Assembly (NCBI RefSeq): GCF_009184865.1
Contig: NZ_CP045096.1
Span: forward strand, 9,734,001-9,798,000
Direction of reading: 5' to 3'
Source of the DNA: Streptomyces phaeolivaceus
GTDB lineage: Bacteria > Actinomycetota > Actinomycetes > Streptomycetales > Streptomycetaceae
DNA length: 64,000 nt
Below the pieces are notes generated by a model. The model ran no database searches and had not been told where the DNA came from. It worked only from the letters and a program-made list of their open reading frames with translations. Positions 16,310-24,426 of this stretch are shown here, piece by piece; the stretch's first letter is position 1; the number at the start of each line of letters is the position of its first letter. The translations under genes and the position numbers were made by a program.

Positions 16310-18694
16310 ATGGGCGAGCACGGGGTCGCCTCGGCCGCGGTCGACGCCAGGGGGCTGGTCACCGCGTGGAGCACCGGTGCCCGCAGGGTGCTCGGGTACG
16401 GGCACGGTGAGGTGATCGGCCGCCGCGCGGCCGACCTGCTGGCCGACGCCCTGCCCGCCTCGGCCCGCGCCCGTCTCGCCCGGCCGGCCGACTGGCGCGG
16501 CCCCGTCCGCGCCCGGCACCGCGACGGCCACGACGTGGAACTGGAGCTGGAGGCCCATCCGCTGCTGGACGCGGCGGGGGAGGCGCAGTGGTTCCTGACC
16601 GCCACCGTCCCGGAGCCCGCCGCACGGCTGCGCCGCTGGGCCCTGGACCAGCTCCCCGTCCCGATCGCCCTCTTCGACGAGGACGGACTCGCGGTGTCCG
16701 TGAACTCCGCGATGGAAGGTGTGATGGGCAGGTCCCAGCGGGACCTGCTGGGCCGACGGGTGGGGGTCTCGGTCGACGGCCGGCGCCGGCTCCCCGGCTT
16801 CGAGGGCCTCGACGACGCCGTTCAGCGGGTACTGCGCACGGGCGAGCCGATGCCGTACGAGGCATGGCTGCGCGCACCGGGCGAGGCCCGTGAGCACGCG
16901 TGGCTGGTGTCGCTCAGCCCGCTGAAGGACGCCGGCGGCGAGGTGCGCGGCATGTGCCTGGCCGCGATCGACAGCACGGAGCAGTTCCTCGCCCGCCGCC
17001 GGCTGAGCATGCTCAACGAGTCCGGCAACCGCATCGGCTCCACCCTGGACACCACCCGCACCGCCGAGGAACTCGCCGAGGTGTGCACCGACCATCTCGC
17101 CGACTTCGTCATCGTCGACCTCCTGGACTCCGTACTGGCCGGTGAGGAGGCCACGCCCTCGCCCGGCACCGACCCGCTCGTCTTCCGCCGCACCGCCCAG
17201 CGGTCCGTGCTGGAGGGCTGCCCCGAGGCCGTGATCCCGGTCGGCAGCAGACACACCTATGTCGACGGCTCGCCGCCGGGCCGCGCCCTGACCACCGGCC
17301 GGGCCCTGCTGTACGAGGTCGACGACGTCACCGCGCAGCTGTGGGCGGCGGGCTCCCAGGAACGGGCCCGCAGCATCGAGGTGCACGGCATCCACTCGAT
17401 GATGGCCGTGCCGCTGCGCGCCCGGGGCATCACCCTCGGTCTGTCGATCCTCTCCCGGCACCGCACGGCCGAGCCCTTCGGCGAGGACGATCTGCTGCTG
17501 GCCGAGGAACTCGCCGCCCGCGCCGCCGTCTGCGTCGACAACGCCCGCCGCTACACCCGCGAACGCGCCATCGCCCTGGAACTGCAACGCAGTCTCCTGC
17601 CGCACCGCGCCCCCCGGCAGGCCGCCGTCGAGGTCGCCTCCCGCTATCAGCCGGCCAGCACCCGCGCCGGGATCGGCGGCGACTGGTTCGACGTCATCCC
17701 CCTCTCCGGGGCCCGGGTGGGCCTTGTCGTGGGCGATGTCGTCGGCCACGGCGTCCAGGCCTCCGCCACCATGGGCCGGCTCCGCACGGCCGTCCGCACC
17801 CTGGCCGACGTGGACCTCGCCCCGGACGAGCTGCTCACCCAGCTCGACGACATCGTCCTGCGCCTGGACTCCGAGCGGACCGCCGACGAGGCCGAGGACA
17901 CGGACGCGGAGAGCCCGGGGGAGATCGGCGCGACCTGCCTGTACGCCGTGTACGACCCCGTCTCGCGCCGCTGCTCCATGGCGCGGGCCGGTCATCCGCC
18001 ACCGGCCCTGATCGCCCCGGACGGCCGGGCCGCCTTCCTCGACCTGCCGATCGGGCCACCGCTGGGCGTGGGCGGGCTGCCCTTCGAGACCGCCGAGTTC
18101 GACGTCCCCGAGGGCAGTGTGTTCGCCTTCTACACCGACGGCCTGGTCCTTGCCCCGGACCGTGATCTGGACGACGGACTCGCCCGGCTGCGCCAGGCGC
18201 TGTGCGGTACGGGCCGCCCTTTGGAGGAGACCTGCGACGGGGTCATGGGGGCCCTGCTGGCGGACCGGCCCGTCGACGACGTGGCCCTGCTGCTGGCCCG
18301 GACCCGGGCGCTGGACGCCGACCGGGTCGCCACCTGGGAGGTGCCCGCCGACCCCGCGTTCGTCGGCCACGCCCGCAAGCTGGCCTCCGACCAGCTGACC
18401 GCCTGGCGCCTGGAGGAGGTCTCCTTCGTCACCGAACTCATCGTGAGCGAACTGGTCACCAACGCCATCCGCTACGGCGGCTCCCCGATCCAGCTGCGGC
18501 TGATCCGCGAGACCACCCTCATCTGCGAGGTCTCGGACTCCAGCGCCACCGCTCCGCACATGCGCCGGGCGCGCGCCTTCGACGAGGGCGGGCGCGGTCT
18601 GCTGCTGGTCGCCCAGCTCACCCAGCGCTGGGGCAGCCGCCACACCCGCACGGGCAAGACCATCTGGGCGGAGCAGGCCCTCCCCGGCGGGTAG
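16310..18694 (+). CDS. PAS-GAF-SpoIIE phosphatase with C-terminal anti-sigma-type HATPase
   Basis: A 794-residue cytoplasmic signalling protein. PAS-like domains span about residues 1-110 (AVDARGLVTAWSTGARRVLGY) and 115-230 (QLPVPIALFDEDGLAVSVN). A GAF domain covers about 240-420. A PP2C/SpoIIE phosphatase follows (about 425-660: LQRSLLPHRAP, GGDWFDVIPL, VGDVVGHG, ATCLYAVYD, FYTDGLV). The end is an RsbW-like HATPase (VSELVTNAIRYG, GRGLLLVAQLTQRWG). Such proteins dephosphorylate anti-anti-sigma factors and can phosphorylate partners, controlling sigma factors in Streptomyces stress and development. The ATG follows AGAAGGA. No anti-sigma or STAS partner gene is adjacent, so the partner is encoded elsewhere. 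Confidence 0.9.
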   Translation: MGEHGVASAAVDARGLVTAWSTGARRVLGYGHGEVIGRRAADLLADALPASARARLARPADWRGPVRARHRDGHDVELELEAHPLLDAAGEAQWFLTATVPEPAARLRRWALDQLPVPIALFDEDGLAVSVNSAMEGVMGRSQRDLLGRRVGVSVDGRRRLPGFEGLDDAVQRVLRTGEPMPYEAWLRAPGEAREHAWLVSLSPLKDAGGEVRGMCLAAIDSTEQFLARRRLSMLNESGNRIGSTLDTTRTAEELAEVCTDHLADFVIVDLLDSVLAGEEATPSPGTDPLVFRRTAQRSVLEGCPEAVIPVGSRHTYVDGSPPGRALTTGRALLYEVDDVTAQLWAAGSQERARSIEVHGIHSMMAVPLRARGITLGLSILSRHRTAEPFGEDDLLLAEELAARAAVCVDNARRYTRERAIALELQRSLLPHRAPRQAAVEVASRYQPASTRAGIGGDWFDVIPLSGARVGLVVGDVVGHGVQASATMGRLRTAVRTLADVDLAPDELLTQLDDIVLRLDSERTADEAEDTDAESPGEIGATCLYAVYDPVSRRCSMARAGHPPPALIAPDGRAAFLDLPIGPPLGVGGLPFETAEFDVPEGSVFAFYTDGLVLAPDRDLDDGLARLRQALCGTGRPLEETCDGVMGALLADRPVDDVALLLARTRALDADRVATWEVPADPAFVGHARKLASDQLTAWRLEEVSFVTELIVSELVTNAIRYGGSPIQLRLIRETTLICEVSDSSATAPHMRRARAFDEGGRGLLLVAQLTQRWGSRHTRTGKTIWAEQALPGG

Positions 18695-18729
18695 CCCGAC
18701 GAGGAGCCCGGCCAGGGCCGTGGAACTTC

Positions 18730-18796
18730 TTGACCGCCGGTCGGCCCTCCACGATGCTGTGTTGCGGTACGTGCGCCGCGTACCGCCATAAGCAAC
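18730..18796 (+). promoter_or_regulatory. mscR promoter with tandem 17-bp operator
   Basis: TTGACC (18730-18735), 17-bp spacer, GATGCT (18753-18758). Two bases further begins the operator: GTTGCG-GTACG-TGCGCC (18761-18777) and GTACCG-CCATA-AGCAAC (18780-18796), centres 19 bp apart. The outer arms GTTGCG and AGCAAC are the best conserved. The same layout recurs at five other promoters of the locus. Confidence 0.65.
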
Positions 18797-18832
18797 TTCA
18801 GACTCAGGTCTCGTACCAGCCGAGGAGTGGCC

Positions 18833-19918
18833 ATGACGCACCAGGTCCGTGCTGTCGTCGCGCGGGGCAAGGGCGCCCCTGTCAGCCTGGAAACGATCAT
18901 CGTGCCCGACCCCGGTCCGGGGGAGGCGCTGGTGAAGATCGAGGCCTGCGGGGTCTGCCACACCGATCTGCACTACCGGGAGGGCGGGATCAACGACGAG
19001 TTCCCGTTCCTGCTGGGCCATGAGGCGGCGGGTGTCGTGGAGTCGGTGGGGGAGGGCGTCACCGATGTCGCCCCCGGTGACTTCGTGATCCTCAACTGGC
19101 GCGCGGTCTGCGGTCAGTGCCGGGCCTGTCTGCGCGGACGTCCGTGGTACTGCTTCAGCACCCACAACGCCAAGCAGCGGATGACGCTGCTGGACGGCAC
19201 CGAGCTGTCACCCGCGCTGGGCATCGGCGCGTTCGCGGAGAAGACGCTCGTCGCCGCCGGACAGTGCACCAAGGTCGACCGGGCGGCGTCGGCCGCCGCC
19301 GCGGGCCTGCTGGGGTGCGGGGTGATGGCCGGCATCGGCGCCGCCATCAACACCGGCAACGTCGGCCGCGGCGACAGCGTCGCGGTGATCGGCTGCGGCG
19401 GTGTGGGCGCCGCGGCGGTCGTCGGATCGAACCTCGCGGGCGCCGCGAGGATCATCGCCGTCGACATCGACGACGCCAAGCTGGAGACCGCCAGGAAGCT
19501 GGGCGCGACCCACACGGTCAACTCCCGCGACACCGACGCGGTCGAGGCGATCCGCGAACTGACCGGCGGCTTCGGCGCCGACGTCGTCATCGAGGCGGTG
19601 GGCCGCCCGGAGACGTACAAGCAGGCGTTCTACGCCCGCGACCTGGCCGGCACGGTCGTCCTCGTCGGCGTGCCCACCCCGGAGATGAAGCTCGAACTCC
19701 CCCTCCTGGACGTCTTCGGCCGCGGCGGCTCCCTCAAGTCCTCCTGGTACGGCGACTGCCTGCCCTCCCGCGACTTCCCCATGCTGATCGACCTCTACCT
19801 CCAGGGCCGCCTGGACCTGGACGCCTTCGTCACGGAGACCATCGCGCTGGACGACGTGGAGAAGGCGTTCGAGCGGATGCACCGGGGCGACGTCCTGCGT
19901 TCGGTGGTGGTCCTCTGA
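18833..19918 (+). CDS. mscR: S-(hydroxymethyl)mycothiol dehydrogenase (mycothiol-dependent formaldehyde dehydrogenase)
   Basis: A 361-residue zinc alcohol dehydrogenase. The catalytic-zinc region is [16 protein letters not shown] with [12 protein letters not shown]; the structural zinc loop has four Cys ([15 protein letters not shown]); the NAD site is [11 protein letters not shown]. The sequence [15 protein letters not shown] and the loop [14 protein letters not shown] are characteristic of actinobacterial MscR (class III-like ADH using mycothiol instead of glutathione). It oxidises the formaldehyde-mycothiol adduct to S-formylmycothiol. The ATG at 18833 is preferred over GTG 18827 because GAGGAG lies at the right distance. 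It overlaps the next gene by TGATG. Its position before the betaine oxygenase genes and its operator tie it to formaldehyde from betaine and sarcosine demethylation. Confidence 0.9.
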   Translation: MTHQVRAVVARGKGAPVSLETIIVPDPGPGEALVKIEACGVCHTDLHYREGGINDEFPFLLGHEAAGVVESVGEGVTDVAPGDFVILNWRAVCGQCRACLRGRPWYCFSTHNAKQRMTLLDGTELSPALGIGAFAEKTLVAAGQCTKVDRAASAAAAGLLGCGVMAGIGAAINTGNVGRGDSVAVIGCGGVGAAAVVGSNLAGAARIIAVDIDDAKLETARKLGATHTVNSRDTDAVEAIRELTGGFGADVVIEAVGRPETYKQAFYARDLAGTVVLVGVPTPEMKLELPLLDVFGRGGSLKSSWYGDCLPSRDFPMLIDLYLQGRLDLDAFVTETIALDDVEKAFERMHRGDVLRSVVVL

Positions 19919-20547
19919 TGGCCGCGCGCATCGAACACCTCGTCACCTCGGGCACGTTCTCCCTGGACGGCGGCACCTGGGACGTCGACAACAACGTGTG
20001 GATCGTCGGGGACGACAGCGAGGCCGTCGTCATCGACGCCGCGCACGACGCCGGAGCGATCGCCGAGGCCCTCGGCGGACGCACCCTGCGGGCCATCGTG
20101 TGCACCCACGCCCACAACGACCACATCGACGCCGCCCCCGAACTCGCCGCGCGCACCGGGGCACCGATCCTGCCGCACACCGACGATCTGCCGCTGTGGA
20201 AGCAGACCCACCCCGACCGGTCGCCCGACGGTGAACTCACCGACGGCCAGATCCTCACCGTGGCGGGCGTCGACCTCACCGTGCTGCACACCCCCGGCCA
20301 CGCCCCCGGGGCGGTCTGCCTCCACGCGCCGGAGCTGACGGCGCTGTTCAGCGGCGACATCCTGTTCGCGGGCGGGCCGGGGGCGACAGGCAGGTCGTAC
20401 AGCCACTTCCCGACGATCGTCGACTCCATCCGCGACCGGCTGCTGACGCTGCCGGGCGACACCGTCGTCCACACCGGACACGGGGACACGACCACCGTCG
20501 CCGCCGAGGCCCCGCACCTCCAGGAGTGGATCGACCGCGGTTTCTGA
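19918..20547 (+). CDS. Metallo-beta-lactamase-fold hydrolase, MscR partner
   Basis: A 209-residue MBL-fold protein. The metal motif H-x-H-x-D-H is THAHNDHID (about residues 62-70), with further ligands in TPGHAPGAV, FSGDILF and VHTGHGD. It overlaps mscR by a TGATG junction and will be made with it. In mycobacteria and Streptomyces an MBL protein regularly follows mscR, and it has been proposed to hydrolyse S-formylmycothiol to formate and mycothiol, closing the formaldehyde detoxification cycle; that role is an inference from this conserved pairing. The final residues and length match the glyoxalase II-like subgroup. Confidence 0.87.
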   Translation: MAARIEHLVTSGTFSLDGGTWDVDNNVWIVGDDSEAVVIDAAHDAGAIAEALGGRTLRAIVCTHAHNDHIDAAPELAARTGAPILPHTDDLPLWKQTHPDRSPDGELTDGQILTVAGVDLTVLHTPGHAPGAVCLHAPELTALFSGDILFAGGPGATGRSYSHFPTIVDSIRDRLLTLPGDTVVHTGHGDTTTVAAEAPHLQEWIDRGF

Positions 20548-20551
20548 CCGC

Positions 20552-20617
20552 CCCCGAAGCGACCCCCGCACGGCGCCCGTACCCCCTGTTTCCGCAGGTC
20601 GTACGGGCGTTTCGGGG
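20552..20617 (+). terminator. Nested hairpin after the mscR operon
   Basis: Outer arms CCCCGAA (20552-20558) and TTCGGGG (20611-20617) enclose a second stem CGCCCGTAC (20574-20582)/GTACGGGCG (20601-20609). No T tract follows, as is common in high-GC actinomycetes. It separates mscR/MBL from the ferredoxin promoter. Confidence 0.55.
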
Positions 20618-20666
20618 TGCCCGGAAAGCGGCCTCCCGAGCCGTCCGAAGCGGGCGCTTTGACGCC

Positions 20667-20735
20667 TTGACAAGGATTCTGGGCGACCCCCAGACTGTTG
20701 TTGCGCTTACCGCAATCCGTTTCGCTATACGCACC
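20667..20735 (+). promoter_or_regulatory. Ferredoxin/reductase/oxygenase promoter with tandem operator
   Basis: TTGACA (20667-20672), 18-bp spacer, CAGACT (20691-20696), then two 17-bp sites GTTGCG-CTTAC-CGCAAT (20700-20716) and GTTTCG-CTATA-CGCACC (20719-20735), centres 19 bp apart. It is followed by GAGG and the ATG at 20745. Confidence 0.68.
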
Positions 20736-20744
20736 CGAGGTGTC

Positions 20745-21107
20745 ATGATGATTCCCGCGTGCCGTCTCGCGGATCTTCCGCGAGGCGAGGCCTTCCGGCT
20801 CGACATCGATCCTCCGGTCTCGGTGTTCCACACCGATGACGGCGAGGTGTTCGCCATCGACGACACCTGCACCCACCAGGACGCCTCGCTCGCCGACGGC
20901 TGGCTGGAGGGCTGCGAGGTGGAATGCCCGCTGCATGCTTCGAAGTTCGACCTGAGGACCGGTGCCGTCGACTCCCCGCCGGCCAAGCTCCCCGTGCGGA
21001 CCCATGAGGTCCTGATCGAGGACGGCATGATCCATGTCCGGGTGTCCACGGACGCCCCCAACCTGCCGCCCTGTGTCGCCGCGCGGCTGGCCGGGGGTCC
21101 CGCGTGA
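20745..21107 (+). CDS. Rieske-type ferredoxin
   Basis: A 120-residue Rieske ferredoxin. The 2Fe-2S ligands are in CTHQDASLADGWLEG and CPLHASKFDLRTG (C-x-H ... C-x2-H, about residues 43-65). Such small proteins pass electrons from a flavoprotein reductase to a Rieske oxygenase. ATG 20745 begins the domain directly (MMIPACRLADLPRGEAF) and follows a GAGG site; the longer open frame upstream is noncoding. Its stop region overlaps the GTG of the reductase by GTGA, and the oxygenase component follows, so these three genes form a complete three-component system that I assign to glycine betaine demethylation from context. Confidence 0.9.
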   Translation: MMIPACRLADLPRGEAFRLDIDPPVSVFHTDDGEVFAIDDTCTHQDASLADGWLEGCEVECPLHASKFDLRTGAVDSPPAKLPVRTHEVLIEDGMIHVRVSTDAPNLPPCVAARLAGGPA

Positions 21108-22264
21108 GGACCGTGGCCGTCGTGGGCGCGTCGCTGGCCGGACTGTCGGCGGCGCGTTCCTTGCGCAAGCAGGGGTACGACGGACGCCTCGTCCTCATCG
21201 GCGACGAGACCCACCGCCCGTACGACCGGCCGCCGCTGTCCAAGGAGTTCCTGGCCGGCGGCCTCGGCGAGGCGGACCTCGCCCTGGAGACGGACGGCGA
21301 GGACCTGGGCGCGCAGTGGCTGCTCGGCGCCCGCGCCACCGGTCTTGACGCCACGGCCCGCGCGGTCCGGCTCGCCGACGGCCGGGAGATCCGTGCCGAC
21401 GGCTTCGTCATCGCGACCGGCGCCGCCGCACGACGGCTGCCCGGCTCCGACGGTCTGACCGGCGTCCATGTCCTGCGCACCCTGGACGACGCCCGCGCCC
21501 TGCGGGACGAACTGGCCCGGGGCGGACGGCTGGTGGTCATCGGCGGCGGCTTCGTCGGCGCCGAGGTGGCCTCCACCGCGTACGCCCTCGGGCTGGACGT
21601 GACGGTCGTCGAAGCGGCCCCGACCCCGCTCGCCGCCCCGCTCGGCCGGGAAATGGGAGGCATCGTCTCCGCCCTCCATCTCGACCACGGCGTACGACTG
21701 CTGTGCGGCGTCGGCGTCAAGGGCCTCAGCGGTGAGCGCAAGGTCGAGGCCGTCCTGCTGGAGGACGGCCGCAGCATCCCCGCCGACCTCGTCGTCGTCG
21801 GGGTGGGCGCCCGCCCGTGCGTCGAGTGGCTGGAGGGCTCCGGCATCACCCTCGACGACGGCGTGAAGTGCGGCGCGGACGGCCGCACCAGCCTGTCCGG
21901 CGTGGTCGCGGTCGGCGACTGCGCCAACTGGTACGACCCGCGCGCCGGCCGGCACCGCCGCGTCGAGCACTGGACCGGCGCACAGGAACGCCCGGCCGCG
22001 GCCGTCGCGACCCTGCTGGCCGGAGGCGCGGTGGAGCCGGGTGTGCCCCGGCCGCCGTACTTCTGGTCGGACCAGTACGGCGTGAAGATCCAGTTCGCCG
22101 GACACGCGGCCGGCGCCGACAGCGTGACCGTCGAGGAAGGCGCACCCGACGACCGCAACGTCCTCGCGGTCTACCGGCGGGCCGGACAGCCGGTCGCCGT
22201 GCTCGGGATGAACCAGCCCCGGCTGTTCACCCGTTGGCGCAAGCAGCTCGCCGCGGCGAGCTGA
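21104..22264 (+). CDS. FAD-dependent ferredoxin reductase
   Basis: A 386-residue pyridine nucleotide-disulfide oxidoreductase of the rhodocoxin/ferredoxin reductase type. FAD site: VVGASLAGLSAARSLRKQG; then RPYDRPPLSKEFL; NAD(P)H site: VVIGGGFVGAEVASTA; second FAD motif: VVAVGDCANW. The C-terminal reductase domain (HWTGAQERPAAAVATLL, PYFWSDQYGVKIQFAG) is specific to oxygenase-coupled reductases. The GTG start overlaps the ferredoxin gene. It should take electrons from NADH and hand them to the Rieske ferredoxin for the terminal oxygenase at 22347. Confidence 0.92.
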   Translation: MRTVAVVGASLAGLSAARSLRKQGYDGRLVLIGDETHRPYDRPPLSKEFLAGGLGEADLALETDGEDLGAQWLLGARATGLDATARAVRLADGREIRADGFVIATGAAARRLPGSDGLTGVHVLRTLDDARALRDELARGGRLVVIGGGFVGAEVASTAYALGLDVTVVEAAPTPLAAPLGREMGGIVSALHLDHGVRLLCGVGVKGLSGERKVEAVLLEDGRSIPADLVVVGVGARPCVEWLEGSGITLDDGVKCGADGRTSLSGVVAVGDCANWYDPRAGRHRRVEHWTGAQERPAAAVATLLAGGAVEPGVPRPPYFWSDQYGVKIQFAGHAAGADSVTVEEGAPDDRNVLAVYRRAGQPVAVLGMNQPRLFTRWRKQLAAAS

Positions 22265-22346
22265 CCTTCCTTCCACCACACCGTCCGGAGTCGCTCTTCC
22301 CGGCGCGTGACCGCCCGATCCACGACGTTCCCCGAGGAGTGCACCA

Positions 22347-23477
22347 GTGACCTCGACCAGCCTGCCGGACAGCCTGATCGCCACCCTCCCCGGCTCCGCC
22401 TACACCGATCCCGCGATCTTCGCCCAGGAGCAGGAGCACATCTTCGAGACGATGTGGTTCTGCGTCGCGCGCGCCTCCGAACTGGCGAAGCCCGGCGCCT
22501 TCCGCACCGTCGACGTGGGCCGCGAGTCCATCCTCGTCACCCGCGCCCGGGACCACTCGGTCCGCGCCTACTTCAACGTCTGCCGGCACCGCGGCGCCAG
22601 GCTCTGCACGGAGGAGACCGGCGAGGTCAAACGGGCCTTCCAATGCCCCTACCACGCCTGGACGTACGGCCTGGACGGCAAGCTCGTCGCGGCCCCCAAC
22701 CTCACCAAGATGCCCGACGTCGGCCGCACCGAGTACGGCCTGGTGAGCGTGGCCGTCCGCGAGTGGCTCGGCTATGTCTGGGTCTGTCTCGCCGAGAACC
22801 CGCCGTCCTTCGAGGAGGACGTGATGGGCGCGGTCGTCGAACGGCTCGGCGACGTCGAGTCCATCGAGCGCTACGACATCGACAACCTCACGGTCGGCAA
22901 AAGAATCGTGTACGACGTCAAGTCCAACTGGAAGCTCATCATCGAGAACTTCATGGAGTGCTACCACTGCGCCACGATCCATCCCGAACTCACCGAGGTG
23001 CTCCCGGAGTTCGCCGACGGCTACGCCGCCCAGTACTACGTGGGGCACGGCGCCGAGTTCGGCGAGGAGGTCCAGGGCTTCACCGTCGACGGCTCCGAGG
23101 GGCTGGACCGCATCCCCGGCGTCGCCGAGGACCAGGACCGCCGCTACTACGCGATCACCGTCAAACCGCAGGTCTTCATCAACCTCGTCCCCGACCATGT
23201 GATCTTCCACCGGATGATCCCGGTGGCCGCCGACCGCACGATCGTCGAGTGCGACTGGCTCTATCTGCCGCACGTCGTCGAGAGCGGCAAGGACGTCAGC
23301 CGGTCCGTGGAGCTGTTCCACCGCGTCAACCAGCAGGACTTCGACGCCTGCGAACGCACCCAGCCCGGCATGAGCTCCCGGATGTACGCCAAGGGCGGTG
23401 TGCTGGTGCCCAGCGAGCACCACATCGGTGCCTTCCACGACTGGGTGAACGAGCGCCTGGGCACCCCCCAGGGGTGA
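22347..23477 (+). CDS. Rieske non-heme iron oxygenase, probable glycine betaine monooxygenase (GbcA-like)
   Basis: A 376-residue oxygenase alpha subunit. The Rieske centre is CRHRGARLCTEETG plus CPYHAWTYGLDG (about residues 76-100). The mononuclear iron site is ENFMECYHCATIHPEL (about residues 210-225). The overall sequence belongs to the GbcA/stachydrine demethylase group rather than aromatic dioxygenases, and there is no beta subunit. With betA, betB, proVWX and dimethylglycine oxidase in the same locus, the expected reaction is glycine betaine to dimethylglycine plus formaldehyde. GTG start follows GAGGAG. It ends one base before the stop of the convergent IclR gene. A quaternary amine other than betaine remains possible. 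Confidence 0.87.
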   Translation: MTSTSLPDSLIATLPGSAYTDPAIFAQEQEHIFETMWFCVARASELAKPGAFRTVDVGRESILVTRARDHSVRAYFNVCRHRGARLCTEETGEVKRAFQCPYHAWTYGLDGKLVAAPNLTKMPDVGRTEYGLVSVAVREWLGYVWVCLAENPPSFEEDVMGAVVERLGDVESIERYDIDNLTVGKRIVYDVKSNWKLIIENFMECYHCATIHPELTEVLPEFADGYAAQYYVGHGAEFGEEVQGFTVDGSEGLDRIPGVAEDQDRRYYAITVKPQVFINLVPDHVIFHRMIPVAADRTIVECDWLYLPHVVESGKDVSRSVELFHRVNQQDFDACERTQPGMSSRMYAKGGVLVPSEHHIGAFHDWVNERLGTPQG

Positions 23478-23478
23478 C

Positions 23479-24276
23479 TCAGCCCAGGTAACCCATCCGG
23501 TGGCTGATCTCCTCGGCGCCCTTGATGAGCGCCGGGGCCAGTTCACGCATCCGTTCCTCGGTGAACCGGTACGAGGGGCCGGAGGCGGTGAGGGCCGCGA
23601 TGACCTCGCCCTCCCGGTCCAGGACCGGCGCGGCCATGGCGTGCAGACCGATCTCCAGCTCCTCCTGCGTCCAGGCGTAGCCCTCCTCCCGCACCTCGGC
23701 GAGGTTCCGCTCCAGCTTGGCCTTCGCGGTGATGGTGCGCGGGGTGACCTTCTTGAGGCCAGCCTCCGCCAGCAGCGCGGCACGCTCCTTCGCGGGCAGA
23801 TACGCCAGCAGGACCTTGCCGCTCGACGTGGCGTGCAGCGGGGTCAGCTGGCCGACCCAGTTGTGCGCGGTGACCGCGCCCGGACCGCGCACCTGGTAGA
23901 GGTTGACGGCGTAGTGCTCCTGGAGCACGGCGATGTTGATCGTCTCGCCGATCTCCTCGGCGAGGCGTTCGCAGATGGGACGGCCCTGCTGGGTGATGTC
24001 GAGTCGGCCCGCCGCCGCGCCCGCCAGCCGCACGATGCCGAAGCCGAGGCGGTACTTGCCGCGCTCACCCGCCTGCTCCACCAGACCACGCGCTTCCAGG
24101 GCCCCGAGTAGACGGAACGCCGTGGACTTGTGAACATCGATCTCGGCGGCCACCTCACTGACGCCGGCTTCGCCGCGCTGGGCCAGGATCTCCAGGACGC
24201 TGATGGCTCGGTCGACCGACTGCACTCCGCCGGACGACGAATTTGACGTTTCGGTGTCTTGGCTGTGGTTGCTCAC
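23479..24276 (-). CDS. IclR family transcriptional regulator of the betaine locus
   Basis: A 265-residue IclR protein. The winged helix (about residues 20-75) contains GVQSVDRAISVLEILAQRG and DVHKSTAFRLLGALEARGL; the effector domain follows (GPGAVTAHNWVGQLTPLHATS in two parts, GKVLLAYLP, EELEIGLHAMAAPVLDREG). The GTG at 24276 has no ribosome binding site but lies seven bases after a -10, so translation is probably leaderless. It is the only dedicated regulator inside the 18.7-35.6 kb pathway and is divergent from the choline dehydrogenase gene. I infer that it binds the repeated GTTGCG-N5-CGCAAC elements, one of which lies in this divergent region; IclR proteins often bind tandem palindromes as tetramers. 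Confidence 0.9.
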   Translation of the reverse strand: MSNHSQDTETSNSSSGGVQSVDRAISVLEILAQRGEAGVSEVAAEIDVHKSTAFRLLGALEARGLVEQAGERGKYRLGFGIVRLAGAAAGRLDITQQGRPICERLAEEIGETINIAVLQEHYAVNLYQVRGPGAVTAHNWVGQLTPLHATSSGKVLLAYLPAKERAALLAEAGLKKVTPRTITAKAKLERNLAEVREEGYAWTQEELEIGLHAMAAPVLDREGEVIAALTASGPSYRFTEERMRELAPALIKGAEEISHRMGYLG

Positions 24277-24288
24277 AACAAAACTATA
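24276..24288 (-). promoter_or_regulatory. -10 and leaderless start of the iclR gene
   Basis: On the minus strand TATAGT (24288-24283) is followed by seven bases and then the GTG start at 24276, placing the transcription start at the first base of the coding sequence. The wider ACTATACGCGTAGT stretch (24284-24297) is nearly palindromic and could be a further regulator site. Confidence 0.6.
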
Positions 24289-24342
24289 CGCGTAGTAAAC
24301 AACACGACTGCAAGTAACCGCCCGGAAATCAAGACCTCGCAA

Positions 24343-24388
24343 GTTGCGCCGTTCGCAACCTGGTGCGCATAGCGATACCGGTCTAGCA
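24343..24388 (+). promoter_or_regulatory. betA operator (tandem 17-bp sites) and candidate -10
   Basis: GTTGCG-CCGTT-CGCAAC (24343-24359, a perfect inverted repeat) and GGTGCG-CATAG-CGATAC (24362-24378), centres 19 bp apart. TAGCAT at 24383-24388 may be the -10 for the choline dehydrogenase gene, which would place the operator over its -35 region rather than downstream. The element also lies upstream of the divergent iclR promoter. Confidence 0.65.
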
Positions 24389-24426
24389 TGCCTCGCGTAT
24401 CTATGGCGCGAGCGAGACGAGGCACC

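Noticed and set aside
16001..19165. A 1054-codon minus-strand open frame across the SpoIIE and mscR genes
   Set aside because: Composition is that of the antisense of GC-biased genes and it crosses two strongly supported genes on the other strand.
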